Shown here: positions 7,861 through 17,401 of the stretch, piece after piece
How the letters are laid out: every line of letters begins with the position of its first letter
Position numbering within the stretch: the first letter of the stretch is position 1
Assembly (NCBI GenBank): GCA_025399215.1
Contig: MU621269.1
Coordinates: 1-36,040, forward strand
Length of the DNA stretch: 36,040 nucleotides
Direction: 5' to 3'
Source: Globomyces pollinis-pini
Lineage: Eukaryota > Chytridiomycota > Chytridiomycetes > Rhizophydiales > Globomycetaceae
Notes under the pieces: generated by a model
Databases searched by the model: none
What the model was told of the DNA's origin: nothing
The model's input: only the letters and a program-made list of their open reading frames with translations
Translations under genes and position numbers: made by a program

Positions 7861-8538
7861 ATGCTTAAATTACTGGCATTATCATCTTCTGCTTTTGCTC
7901 TGGCTTTAGATGGTGTTAGTCACAATGGGTTGTATCGTTCATTGACCATGATAGACTCTATTTTGTCAATTGCTGCTGGTATTCTTCTATTATTCTTCGG
8001 GTTGAAGTCAATAAAGGTTGTGTTGGTTGTCGTTCCGTTCTTCTTTCTTTCTGATCTCTCTTACACTGCGCTAATCAACTACGAACCGGCAAGTATATTC
8101 TTTAGCCGAGGATCTTCGAGTGCGTTGGTAGTGTATTTTGTTGTGGGCATTCTTGGTGGGATTCTTGCATAGTATATTTGGAACTTCGGTATTTCTGTAA
8201 TTGGTTTCGTATCAGGTTTCCAGTTAGCCAGCATGATGTTGACACTTAAAGAAGGCGGTTTAATTGATAATCCAACGGTATATTTGATACTAACTATCGC
8301 ATTTGGGATTGCTGGAGTAGTAGTTGTGCATGTAGTTGAAAAGCCCAGTTTGATTGCAGGGACCGCTCTGATTGGATCATACGCGATGATCACTAGCTTA
8401 GATCCTTTATTGGGCACTGGGTTTCTCAGAGGAGAACACGGCCCAGCAGGAGTACTCTTGATGTTGGCTGGTACTGGTTTAGGAGTCGCCTATCAGTACA
8501 AAACAACTAAAGATTTGAAATATAGAGATCCACAATAA
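7861..8538 (+). pseudogene. TMEM198-like gene copy f, interrupted by one in-frame TAG
   Basis: From the ATG at 7861 the frame encodes the family signal peptide (MLKLLALSSSAFALA) and membrane segments, reaches TAG at 8170-8172 (codon 104), and continues in the same frame without any other defect to TAA at 8536-8538 (..KTTKDLKYRDPQ). The stop stands where the sister copies have the Arg/Gln of ARSIWK (here GILA-stop-YIWNFG). A 103-aa product would lack four or five membrane segments. The TAG is also the end of a 30-nt GT...CATAG stretch (8143-8172) whose removal would keep the frame, so splicing around the stop cannot be excluded in a genome with introns of this size. Its GTGGGC donor is weaker than those used elsewhere here. 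Most simply a young nonsense pseudogene. Confidence 0.7.
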
Positions 8539-9027
8539 AATCGGTTTGTCTTTACATTACATTGTTTTGTAAGACATAAGTTGTGAATAATGTGTCAAAA
8601 TTAAGTAAACTTTGGAATATTCCCCATATGCAATTAGTATTAAAGATTAATGCTCATCGGAATATATAGGTTCAATAATAGGAAAGGCAGTTTGATTGGA
8701 TCTATTAAAATTTCCACAATCCCATTATCTATTGTAACAGTTCTCTAGACTCCATAGAGAAAAGAAATCCATGAATTATTCGATTGAATCCAATATTTAT
8801 ATCAGTGACGAGATTAAGTTGGGAATGTAACACCATCAGTATATTTCAAAATTCAAGGACACTCTAGAATCTTGACAGTTACACCTTCACCACCCATAAT
8901 AAGAGTTTATAGTGTTTGACATGATAAAGAATTACTCTAAGATTCAAAGCAGATTTGGCAATACTTTTGTTGAAGAAATGGAAAAAAGATATTTTTTTTT
9001 GATTTGATAAATCCAGAAACCGAAAAT
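8539..9027. other. Intergenic, end of the array to DPH1
   Basis: It starts with array 3' flank (TTGTTTTGTAAGACATAAG near 8561, as after copy c). No other gene or clear signal is seen. An A/T run precedes the DPH1 start. Confidence 0.4.
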
Positions 9028-10478
9028 ATGAAATTAAAAGAATGCAATCAGGAAGCAACTGAATGCTGTGGTTCCAATAAAGGCTGTACTGAACCAGTTG
9101 AAGTAAAGGCCAAGTCTGAGACACCAAGGAAACGATTTGTTGGTAGAAAATCAAAGACATCAGGAAATTCAAATGCATTGGTAACATCAGCATCCAAAAT
9201 AGTAAAATCAATTCCAGATGATATACTTCAAAATCAACAATTAATCGAAGCAATCAAAGTTTTACCAGTACAATACAAAGTTTTTTAAATAGTAGGGAAA
9301 CTACAACTTTGAAATTTTTAAATCAGTTTGGCAAATTAAAAAGAATAACTCGAAACGAGTTGCTTTGCAATTTCCAGAAGGTCTTTTGATGTTTTCTTTA
9401 GCAATTGCAGATATTCTTGAACGATTCTGTAATGTAGAAACGCTAATTATGGGGGATGTTACATATGGTGCTTGTTGCATAGACGATTTTACAGCTAGAG
9501 GTCTGTTACAAACAACTTATATTAGGTATCAATTGTGACTTTATGATTCATTACGGTCATTCATGTCTGGTACCTGTAGATGTGACTTCAATTAAGACGT
9601 TATATGTATTTGTAGATATCGGGATTGATGTATCTCATTTTGTTGGCACAGTTCGTAAGAATATTGAAAAAGGCAAAAAAATAGCTTTAGTGTCAACTGT
9701 CCAATTCATAAGTTCTTTACAGGTTCTATTAGAATTTACTTATTATATAGGTTGCGGTCAACGATCTATCTACCGATTATGAATTGTATGTGCCTCAATG
9801 TCGACCATTATCAAAAGGGGAGATTCTAGGTTGTACTGCTCCAAAGTTGAATGGGCAAGAGCTTTTAATGTTAAGTATAGTGGCAGCTCATTAGTAGATA
9901 TCTCGGTGATGGTCGATTTCATTTAGAAGCGATTATGATCGCAAACCCTGGGGTATCTTCCTACCGTTATGATCCATATTCAAAGAAATTCACTCGAGAG
10001 TTATATGATCACAAAGAAATGTACGCTTTAAGAGAGGAGGCGATATCTATTGCTAAAACTGGCAAAAAATATGGTTTAATATTAGGTACGCTGGGACGAC
10101 AAGGTAAGGGGAAGTTACCCTAACATTTCAATAGGTTCCTCGAAAGTAATGGATCATATTGAGAAGCAATTAAAGGAGAGAAATATTGAATATGTGCGTA
10201 TCTTACTCTCAGAAATATTACCGGACAAATTGTCATTATTTAATGATATTGATGTGTTCATACAGATAGCATGCCCAAGACTTTCGATTGATTGGGGCTA
10301 TTCATATCCAAAACCACTTCTGACTCCCTATGAAGCAGCGGTTGTATTTGAACAGATCCCAAAGTGGAGTACAGTAGGGGATGGTACTTACCCAATGGAT
10401 TTTTATGCAAAAGATAGTTTAGGACCTTGGACACCGAATCATGATCCAAATATTAAAGTCAAGCCAGTGCGAAGTTGA
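9028..10478 (+). CDS. DPH1: Diphthamide synthase subunit Dph1 (3-amino-3-carboxypropyl transferase)
   Basis: Catalyses, with Dph2, the first step of diphthamide synthesis: transfer of the 3-amino-3-carboxypropyl group of SAM to a histidine of elongation factor 2, using a non-classical radical-SAM 4Fe-4S centre. Six exons give 436 aa: 9028-9267, 9296-9500, 9526-9722, 9751-9869, 9898-10103, 10135-10478, with introns of 28, 25, 28, 28 and 31 nt. Diagnostic blocks are [79 protein letters not shown] and [10 protein letters not shown]. The three cluster cysteines are expected in [12 protein letters not shown] and [10 protein letters not shown], and all are present. Start is the ATG at 9028; the N terminus is short and Cys/Lys-rich. 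The length suits the family. Confidence 0.95.
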
Positions 10479-10652
10479 ATGATCAGAGCTTTAATATTAA
10501 ATTATTGAAATATATACTTTACGACAGTTGTCAAAGACTTTCCAGTTTATCCACAAGAAGATAGCTTATTTCTCAAAAGGAGTGAAGCAGTTTCTTCCTG
10601 AGTCACTCTAAAGAAGCTGTACTTTAAATTGAATCTAAAACATCGATATTTA

Positions 10653-11844
10653 TTAGGCCTTGGATTCCCATTCAATGTGAGGCAAAGAAAAGACACATCC
10701 TTCAATTGGATTTGTAAACGCATATTTGACAGCATCATATGTGACAGTATTAAACGTAACTTTGTCCAAAACAGTTTCGTCTTTTGATGTATAGCCATCT
10801 GGAACAATCATATTCACCTGGCATGATCCGGAAGAATTGAAGAATGGTAGTCTGTGGATATTCGCAGAAGAAAATTCAATATGTAATATGCCTTTCGAGT
10901 TTTCTGGGATCAAATGGTCAAATCTTAAGATAGTGTGGTTGTCCAAAATTTCCATTGATTGTGCGATTTGGGTAGCGCGATTGGTAATATCACTCTTTGG
11001 CCAACTATTGACACTATTTAGATCATCATGAGTTCGTAAAATGGTCAGAGTTGCTTTTTGTATAGTTGCACCATAATTTTGAAGAATAACTTGATTTGAT
11101 GATTTCAATGCTTCGATGCTATTTATGTATGAATAATAAACAGTATTACCTGAAACTTACTATCCCATAAACAGTTTTATCCTTCGGGTTTGACATTACA
11201 GTCCAGTTGGAATTAGATGAAGCAATGTCCTCAGTAGCGGTAGATGAAATACTACGATGCCAGTTTAATATCTTTTGAACGGACACTTCGTCAGTTGGAG
11301 GGGGGTGAGCACCATCGTGACTAAGTTCAGATTGGCTCCCAACCAATTTGTTGACAAATGATACTCCTTCTTCAATTCCATTAACATCCAAACAGCTTCC
11401 ATTCCATTTCTGAATTGTTTCATAAACTTCAGATGAGAAAACCAATCGAGGTGGAACTATGGTTCCTGTTAAAATCGCAAATTGAGGGGCTGGATTCACA
11501 ATTCCTGTAGATAACAATGCAAGCAAAGAACCCTGAGACCAAGCAATTAAACCAACTAAAATTAACCTCAATATCAACGTACCAAAAGAATCATCCCAGA
11601 TATTTTTGACCAATTCTAATCCTTCCACAAAGCAGTCCATTCCGAACTCACCATTGGAGAGTTTACTGAAATCAATCCAGGAATATGTAATAGGAGCTTC
11701 TTCACTCTTTTGAGCACTAAATGGTCCATTAATAAAGACACATTCGTAATCAGGTAGTCCTTTGGTAATGTTGGCAATAGCCACTTTGAATCCTTCCTTG
11801 TTGCTTCCTGCTCCGTGTAAACATAAAATTTTGGCTTTTGACAT
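10653..11844 (-). CDS. FSH1/OVCA2-type serine hydrolase fused to a C-terminal beta-rich domain (paralogue A)
   Basis: Three exons: 11844-11583, 11555-11150, 11118-10653 (introns 27 and 31 nt). The N-terminal 240 or so residues form an alpha/beta hydrolase of the FSH1/OVCA2 type: start MSKAKILCLHGAGSNKEGF, INGPF, YSWIDF, nucleophile elbow AWSQGS (the first Gly of GxSxG is Ala), and the His motif SHDGAHPPP. Family members are esterases of unsettled substrate. The remaining 150 residues (from SFSIEALKSSNQ) form a polar beta-rich domain that faintly resembles the first domain of M1 aminopeptidases (LRFDHLIPENSKGILHIEF) without the catalytic part. The frame runs open upstream to 12033, but homology and the match to paralogue B favour 11844; a minus-strand TATAAA lies at 11884-11879. 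Cytosolic, no signal peptide. Confidence 0.75.
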
Positions 11845-11878
11845 TGAATTACTTTTAGAAACTTTGAAACAGTTTGGT

Positions 11879-11884
11879 TTTATA
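11879..11884 (-). promoter_or_regulatory. TATA box of hydrolase paralogue A
   Basis: TATAAA on the minus strand, about 35 bases before the ATG at 11844, supporting that start over the longer open frame. Confidence 0.5.
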
Positions 11885-12265
11885 TGGATACTGTGAGTCA
11901 TTTCAAACATGTGCTTCGAAAAGCAATTGGATTCAGGACCTGACAAAAAGAATAGTGGACTATTTACACGTACTAATGAATTTAGTCTCTCAATAATCAA
12001 CTTTCCATGACGAATATCCAAACTGAATAACAAGAGTTAGACTAAATTCCTGCTTCAAGCAACTCAAACTACATTAATACATCATGCACTGTGTGTATTT
12101 TACTATAAATAGCACTCCATTTCTCCAATAAATAAATATAATCATCCATATTAACTGACAACCCTGTTCTAGTAGTCTATCAATCTAGGTAACACTATTT
12201 AATTAGTTCAAACAATCCTTTTTTTGGTAGGACACGGAATGTTATGGTAGAACCCTCTGCAAACT

Positions 12266-12468
12266 ATGGCTGATGTTTGTGCTGCTCGGCTACAACTTAG
12301 GGTTAGAGTACACTATGAGCAAATAACAGCATAATATCATTGGGCTTTATTCGCCCACAAGATTACTTTACTGTTCTTGGGTACATATTCTTATGAAAGA
12401 GAGTTGAATAAAGCCCAAGTGATAATAGGCATAATGAGCTGTAGCTGAGCAGCACTATCATCAGCCAT
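12266..12468. repeat. Imperfect long inverted repeat (hairpin or MITE-like)
   Basis: The left arm (12266-12352) and right arm (12406-12468) are reverse complements over several blocks: ATGGCTGATG, GTGCTGCTC-GCTACA, ATATCA/TTATCA and TGGGCTTTATTC. A 53-base spacer separates them. The left arm carries an insertion of about 25 bases. No clear target-site duplication is seen, so a mobile origin is not shown. A transcript would fold into a long imperfect stem. Confidence 0.7.
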
Positions 12469-12908
12469 GGCCAGACTATACTTTGCCTTCCCGAATTTCA
12501 GTAAAGTCCTCCATATCAGTGACATTGTTTCCACTTTCCATTCCACAGTATTCAGCGTTCAAGAAGTTTGGCGTTGGTTTTACTGGGTATAAAAAATGAT
12601 GCGTTAAAGTTTAACCAAGGCAATTGGAAACCGTGACTATTTCAAGTGTGTTTTACTTTTAAGTTTCCTATGTTTCTGGTTTGTCATTCTTGGCATTCAC
12701 TAAAAATTTAAAATACCACAATTAGTTTCTAACCAGAATTCAAATTGCTGGAATTTCTCAAGGCACCGTAGTTATTGGCAGATAAAATCACAATATATTA
12801 ACTTGTTTTGCAGATAATCCCGCCTCAAAAAACTCGTATGACGACTCGATTCCATATACATATACTAAAAACTGGCATTCTAAGAGTGTTGAACTATAAG
12901 ACTATGGT

Positions 12909-12945
12909 GGTTGACTATGAAACAATAATGGTGAACTATGAAACA
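12909..12945. repeat. Short direct repeat upstream of GH17
   Basis: GGTTGACTATGAAACA (12909-12924) and GGTGAACTATGAAACA (12930-12945), 21 bases apart, about 130-160 bases before the GH17 TATA box. Possible paired regulatory site. Confidence 0.4.
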
Positions 12946-13070
12946 CTATAGTTAGTTATTATGGTCGATGTTGGGTCGTCAAATTGCCAATTGCCCCAAT
13001 TTAGCAATCAGCACATTGGTGATTAAACCAAATTGAACGCGCCATTCATCAAAACGGTCGAGAAATTGTT

Positions 13071-13076
13071 TATAAA
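13071..13076 (+). promoter_or_regulatory. TATA box of the GH17 gene
   Basis: TATAAA ends only 7 bases before the first in-frame ATG (13084) but 28 bases before the second (13105), so transcription probably begins near the second one. Confidence 0.5.
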
Positions 13077-13104
13077 ATGAGCAATGGCACAGCGGAGATT
13101 TCCA

Positions 13105-14229
13105 ATGCTTTTTAAACATTTATTATTGGCTCTTTCTACCATTGCTCAATCTTCTACCATCTTCCCACTTGGTAAAACAAAATCCGTTTATGGAACTGCT
13201 TTGGCTGGTGTGACCTACAATCCATTAAGAACCACAAATGAATGTGTCACGGTTGAAAATATCGATGAAGATTTACAGTTAATATCCAAATATGCAAAAT
13301 CAATTCGAATGTATGCTGTTGGTTGTCAAGATGCTGCAATTCTCTCCTCCGCCTTCAACCATGGCTTAGACGTTACTATGGGACTTTGGGTTGACTTTGA
13401 CAGTTGGAATTCTTTTGGTTCCCAGTTAGATACATTCAAAAAGACATTGGTCAATATTGCAGAGACAAATCCTGCACATTTGAAGGCATTGAAAAGTGTC
13501 GTAGTTGGAAATGAAGCTATTTTTAGAAATGAACAGACTCCTGAATCACTTGCCCAGAAAATCACAATTGTTCGTGATTTACTAAAGGAATTAAACTTGA
13601 ATGATGTCCAGTTGACTACTGCTGAAATAACTAGCGCTTACGAAAATCAAAAGCTTATTGATGCTGTAGACTTTCTGCTTCCAAACATTCATGTGTTTTT
13701 TGATGGATACACCCCAATACAAGCTCCAGGTTGGTTTTTCGCAAAGTACCAACGATTGTCAAACTTGGTTGCATCCCAAAATAAAACTGTCGTGGTAGGA
13801 GAAGTAGGCTGGCCTAGTGCTGGCGAACCGTTTCAGCAAGGTTCATTATCTGTACCATCTATCGCCAACGCAAAGTTTTTCCTCAACGCTTTCGCCTGTG
13901 AGGCTAATCGAATTGGAATTCCATACTTTTACTTCGATGCCTTCAACTCTGACTATAAACAAGTTCCCCACTCTTCTGAATATCACTGGGGTTTGGGGTA
14001 CTCCAACAGAACCATTAAGGATTATGTCGATCCGGCACTAAACTGTTCAATGGACAGTTATAATGGTTGGCCAAAAGTGGCATTGTGTGGTCTTGAACCG
14101 TTTGATCCCACAGTCTATACATGCACCGAAGGGCAACTTTGTCCGGTCCCATTAGTAGGATGTAAAGGTGCTTGTTATGATCCGACCAAGTTGACTTGTG
14201 CTAATGGTGTATTGGGTCCAATAGTTTAG
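13105..14229 (+). CDS. Secreted GH17 beta-1,3-glucanase with a C-terminal CBM52-like module
   Basis: Intronless. The frame opens at 13084 (381 aa), but the TATA position favours the ATG at 13105, giving MLFKHLLLALSTIAQSS, a clean signal peptide, and 374 aa. The GH17 domain spans about residues 30-320 of the long form: AGVTYNPL at the start of the barrel, acid/base Glu144 in VVVGNEAIFR, nucleophile Glu240 in VVVGEVGWPS, and YFYFDAFNSDYK near the end. It cleaves or transfers beta-1,3-glucan in the fungal wall (Bgl2/Scw/Eng-like). The last 45 residues hold a Cys-rich repeat, DPTVYTCTEGQLCPV...CYDPTKLTC, that resembles the CBM52 module of fungal endoglucanases. No GPI signal is seen, so the protein is probably wall-bound or free. 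Sequons NKT and NRT are present. Confidence 0.92.
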   Translation: MLFKHLLLALSTIAQSSTIFPLGKTKSVYGTALAGVTYNPLRTTNECVTVENIDEDLQLISKYAKSIRMYAVGCQDAAILSSAFNHGLDVTMGLWVDFDSWNSFGSQLDTFKKTLVNIAETNPAHLKALKSVVVGNEAIFRNEQTPESLAQKITIVRDLLKELNLNDVQLTTAEITSAYENQKLIDAVDFLLPNIHVFFDGYTPIQAPGWFFAKYQRLSNLVASQNKTVVVGEVGWPSAGEPFQQGSLSVPSIANAKFFLNAFACEANRIGIPYFYFDAFNSDYKQVPHSSEYHWGLGYSNRTIKDYVDPALNCSMDSYNGWPKVALCGLEPFDPTVYTCTEGQLCPVPLVGCKGACYDPTKLTCANGVLGPIV

Positions 14230-14371
14230 ATCATAATAAAATGCGATTCTTTACAAAGATACTTTAATTACATATCTAGCATTAATTGCATAGCCAGGGC
14301 TATAACTAATTAAAATTCATGCTTTTGGAATTATGACAACCATCTGACCTCAAATGTGCACAGACCTGGCA

Positions 14372-14377
14372 TATAAA
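14372..14377 (+). promoter_or_regulatory. TATA box of the adhesin-like gene
   Basis: TATAAA lies 25 bases before the first ATG (14397) and 40 before the next (14412), so either start is possible and the second suits the usual spacing better. Confidence 0.45.
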
Positions 14378-14396
14378 TACAATAGATCTGACAAAA

Positions 14397-15814
14397 ATGA
14401 AAGTTTCAATAATGTCTGAAACTACACCATTGATCAACACCTCTGAAGTGCCAACCAAGAAACGGTCGACTTTGTTTTGGTGGGCAACTACCCTTGCAAT
14501 CATTGTTATTACCGTATCATTAGCCTTGTATGGAGCGCAATCAAACACTGGATTCGACTATGATCAAAACATTACTCTGGATAGTTTTCCTGAAGCGGAT
14601 GCAGATTTGAATAATTTAAAAATGTATGCATTGCATGTAGATCCAACCACAGTGGATTTGGTGAAATTCACTTGCACAGGGCTAGTAGCCTGTAATGTTA
14701 CTACTTCCTTCAAAGACGTCCCTAAAATTGATGTACAATATCTGGTACAATCCTCTGAAACAGATGTGTTTGAATACTTACAAGTAAACGAAACCCTAGT
14801 TGGTCACGAAATGGGTGTATCGATCGCTTCTCCAGCTGACTATGAATTTTATCGTGAACGGTATAATCTAAACAACCGTAAAGGTTTTACCTTTAAATTG
14901 CAAGTGTTGGTACATTTAATTCTACCATTAACGACTGCACCAAGTTTTGACATGAAGTCGGACTTAGGACTGCTAAACTGGAATGGAATCAATTTGAATG
15001 TAACTCATATCATGTATTGATTTTGCCTTAGATGGACAAATTTGATGTGTTTTTAGACATTGGTGAAATCAAGGTGGATAAAATCCAATCAAAGAGTTTT
15101 ACGGTTTCCTCACATGTATCTGAAATTCAAGTTTTCAAGACAACAGTTGATGAAGATTTGAAGATTCATTCAGACCTGGGCAATATTTTTGTGAAAGATA
15201 CAATTGCTAAAAATGTTGATTTGATGACAAATGTTGGATCTATTGAAGGTCAAGATGTTGTTGCTCAGGAAACTGTTCAATTAAAAACAGACGTGGGTCG
15301 TATTCGATTTGTAGGTGGTGTAGATGTTGAAGCTGAGGGTGGTTCCGTGACAATGAAGTCCAATGCCGGTTCTGCCTCTGGATCTTTCAGTGGATATAAA
15401 TCGTTTACTTCCTCGCTTGATACTGGATCCATGGAATTCGAACTGAAACCTAAGACTGATTATGATACTCAATCAGTGTTGGAGTCCAAGATTGGCTCAA
15501 TTGATGTAACCATTGTAAGTACAATTTAACAAGTATTTATCTCATTTATCTTAATTGTTCATTGGATAATCTCACACTTTTAGGTTGACTTTAATGGCGA
15601 ATATGATTTATCATCTGATATGGGTCGTGTATCAGTCAAAACTGGTCGGCAGTCTACCCTTAAACGGAAACCAGTTAAAGTTCCTTCCAAGACTCCTCCT
15701 GTCAAGACCCCACCTGTTAAGACTCCTGCTCATAAAACAGGTCGTGTTGGGCAAGGGAAGTCAACCCTAAAAGCCGTTAGTATGTTAGGTTCAATCAGTG
15801 CGAAGTTTGAATAA
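14397..15814 (+). CDS. Type II membrane protein with DUF4097/adhesin-like ectodomain and basic PVKTP tail
   Basis: Three exons (14397-14999, 15032-15514, 15584-15814; introns 32 and 69 nt), 438 aa. The N-terminal cytosolic stretch MSETTPLINTSEVPTKKR holds an acidic dileucine-like TPLI signal and is followed by one membrane span (LFWWATTLAIIVITVSLAL). The lumenal or extracellular part has sequons (NIT, NVT, NET) and then a run of repeated short beta turns: SDLGNIFV, TNVGSIEG, TDVGRIRF, SNAGSASG, LDTGSMEF, SKIGSIDV, SDMGRVSV. This periodic D/N-x-G-x-(I/V) pattern is that of DUF4097 putative-adhesin beta-helices. The end is basic with a repeated PVKTP unit and closes with MLGSISAKFE, one more repeat. 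Role unknown; wall or surface organisation is plausible beside the GH17 gene. The first ATG is used here, and 14412 is an alternative. Confidence 0.75.
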
Positions 15815-15919
15815 ATGAATCTCAAGATTTCCCAGAGTAACAATTGATTATCTATAATTGGTTTTGATGAGAAAAGACATACTTTATTGATGAGATTGAA
15901 AAAGCCATATATAGTTCAT

Positions 15920-17114
15920 TCATGGTTCCAATGCTGAAGTTGCCAATTTAGAGCATGGTAAAGTAAATATGCTACCATTCGCTGACCCACCGGAAATTTT
16001 GTAAGCATTGTATGCATCGTTACCATACATAACCTCTTTCTCTTGCAACACAGATTCAACATTTAATTTCTGTTTGCTTAGTATAGTCACTTCATGAGTG
16101 GATATTCCATTGAAGTAAGGAGTAGCCAAGATGGAATTACTGACAAATTCAAGATGAAGAATGATTTGAGATCCAGCGGGGATAGCATGGGCAAAGACAA
16201 GGGTCAATTGATTTTCATTATAGACAGTTGAATTCACCATTTGGGTTGATCGATGGGTAGTTTGACTCTTTGGCCAAGTGGCAACATCTGCAAAGTCACT
16301 TGCTGTCCGTAAGGCAGTTACCGAAGCGTATTTAATAAATGATTCGTAATGATACATACTGATACTATTGGAAGTTTCCAATACTTTTAAACTGGACTAT
16401 AAGTTTGAAGTGATTACCTTATGCTGACCACACCATTGATTGCGTTGGTGGTATGGTTTGGTAAAATGGTCCAAGAATGATTGACTGGAATCCAAGGGCT
16501 TAGCTCGTGCTCATCAAGTTGTTTGACCCAAGTTGCGATTTTACTCATCAGAGCTGTATCTTTTGGTACTATATGTCCTTCTTGATGAACAATCAAGTCA
16601 TTCGTTCCCAAGAAGCGACTGATGATTGATTCCTCTTCATCTTGATTTCCTTGAATCTCCAAATATTTTCCATTCCAGGAGCTTAAAGTTTTGGTCAAAT
16701 GATCAGTGAACGCGACATTGTGCTGTACAGTGGGCGAAAAGAATACGCAAAACTTGGGAGGAGGGTTTAATTGGTCAGCGCTGTATAATGCAGTCCAGGC
16801 GCCTTGGGAGAATCCGATGATTCCAACTAGAAATGAGAAATTACAAATATACCATAAGAGGAATCCCAAACTTTTCTAACACTTCTAAAAGCAACTTCCA
16901 AAACGGCATCCGTAACAGGAGGTTTATAGTGAATACGGTTAAAGTCTAGCCAATATTTTGGGTCTTGAACTTCATTCTCCAAGTTGTCAGTATCGTCAAA
17001 AGGTCCATCAATAAATTCGAAAGTATAATTAGGCAATAAAGGGATTAAATATGCCAAATTATCCTTGAAATGGGAGCTATTCAACCCAGCACCATGCAGA
17101 CAAAGGATCTTCAT
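15920..17114 (-). CDS. FSH1/OVCA2-type serine hydrolase fused to a C-terminal beta-rich domain (paralogue B)
   Basis: Three exons: 17114-16853, 16826-16418, 16391-15920 (introns 26 and 26 nt), placed at exactly the same codons as in paralogue A. The N terminus MKILCLHGAGLNSSHF is typical of FSH1. It is followed by FIDGPF, YWLDF, the nucleophile elbow GFSQGAW (intact GxSxG), and the catalytic His in HQEGHIVP. From SISLKVLETSNSIS the 155-residue extra domain follows, with FAHAIPAGSQIILHLEF, STHEVTIL and a short C-terminal strand pair, matching paralogue A throughout. The pair arose by duplication and now flanks the GH17 and adhesin-like genes. Substrate unknown; cytosolic by lack of signal peptide. 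Confidence 0.78.
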
Positions 17115-17401
17115 TTTGGAAAGCCAAGTTTCACTCTGTCACACTGAGTTACATAATGTGGATTTATCAAAGAAATGAATTTTGAATTTGTCTTGTTCTT
17201 ACTATGAGTGGTATTAATATCAATACTAAGATTGCTTAGCATTAAGCCAGTGTTTAGAAGTAATGATTCAACAAAACCACTGTGATTCTTCTTTATACTC
17301 AAAGATCTTTGCTCATTATCGTTCACTTTACAAAATTCATTAGGTTTTGTTTCTTCATCACAATTGAATTCAACCTTTCATTTTTGTTCTTTTTTCTTCA
17401 A

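Larger units (their letters stand above)
1247..8538 (+). repeat. Tandem array of TMEM198-like gene units
   Basis: Six units in one direction carry related coding sequence (1285, 2359, 4586, 6119, remnant at 7299, 7861). The similarity is not limited to the reading frame. Several share an upstream block of about 250 bases (2040-2358, 4215-4585, 5700-6118, 7490-7860) and the immediate 3' flank (ATAATATAATTAAATG or close variants). This shows that gene plus promoter duplicated together, by unequal exchange. Two units are decayed, one has lost its stop codon, and about 1.1 kb of unrelated sequence sits between the second and third copies. Confidence 0.9.
11885..13070. other. Intergenic stretch between hydrolase A and the GH17 gene
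   Basis: About 1.2 kb with no gene. It contains the inverted repeat at 12266-12468 and two direct repeats of a GACTATGAAACA-type word (12909-12924 and 12930-12945). The rest is AT-rich non-coding sequence. Confidence 0.5.

Noticed and set aside
1247..8538. CRISPR-like or transposon array
   Set aside because: The repeats are whole genes with promoters about 1-1.5 kb apart, with no transposase, terminal repeats or short regular spacers.
11844..12033. Longer N terminus for hydrolase A from an ATG at 12033
   Set aside because: Family proteins begin just before KILCLHGAG, paralogue B starts there, and a TATA box lies inside the longer frame.
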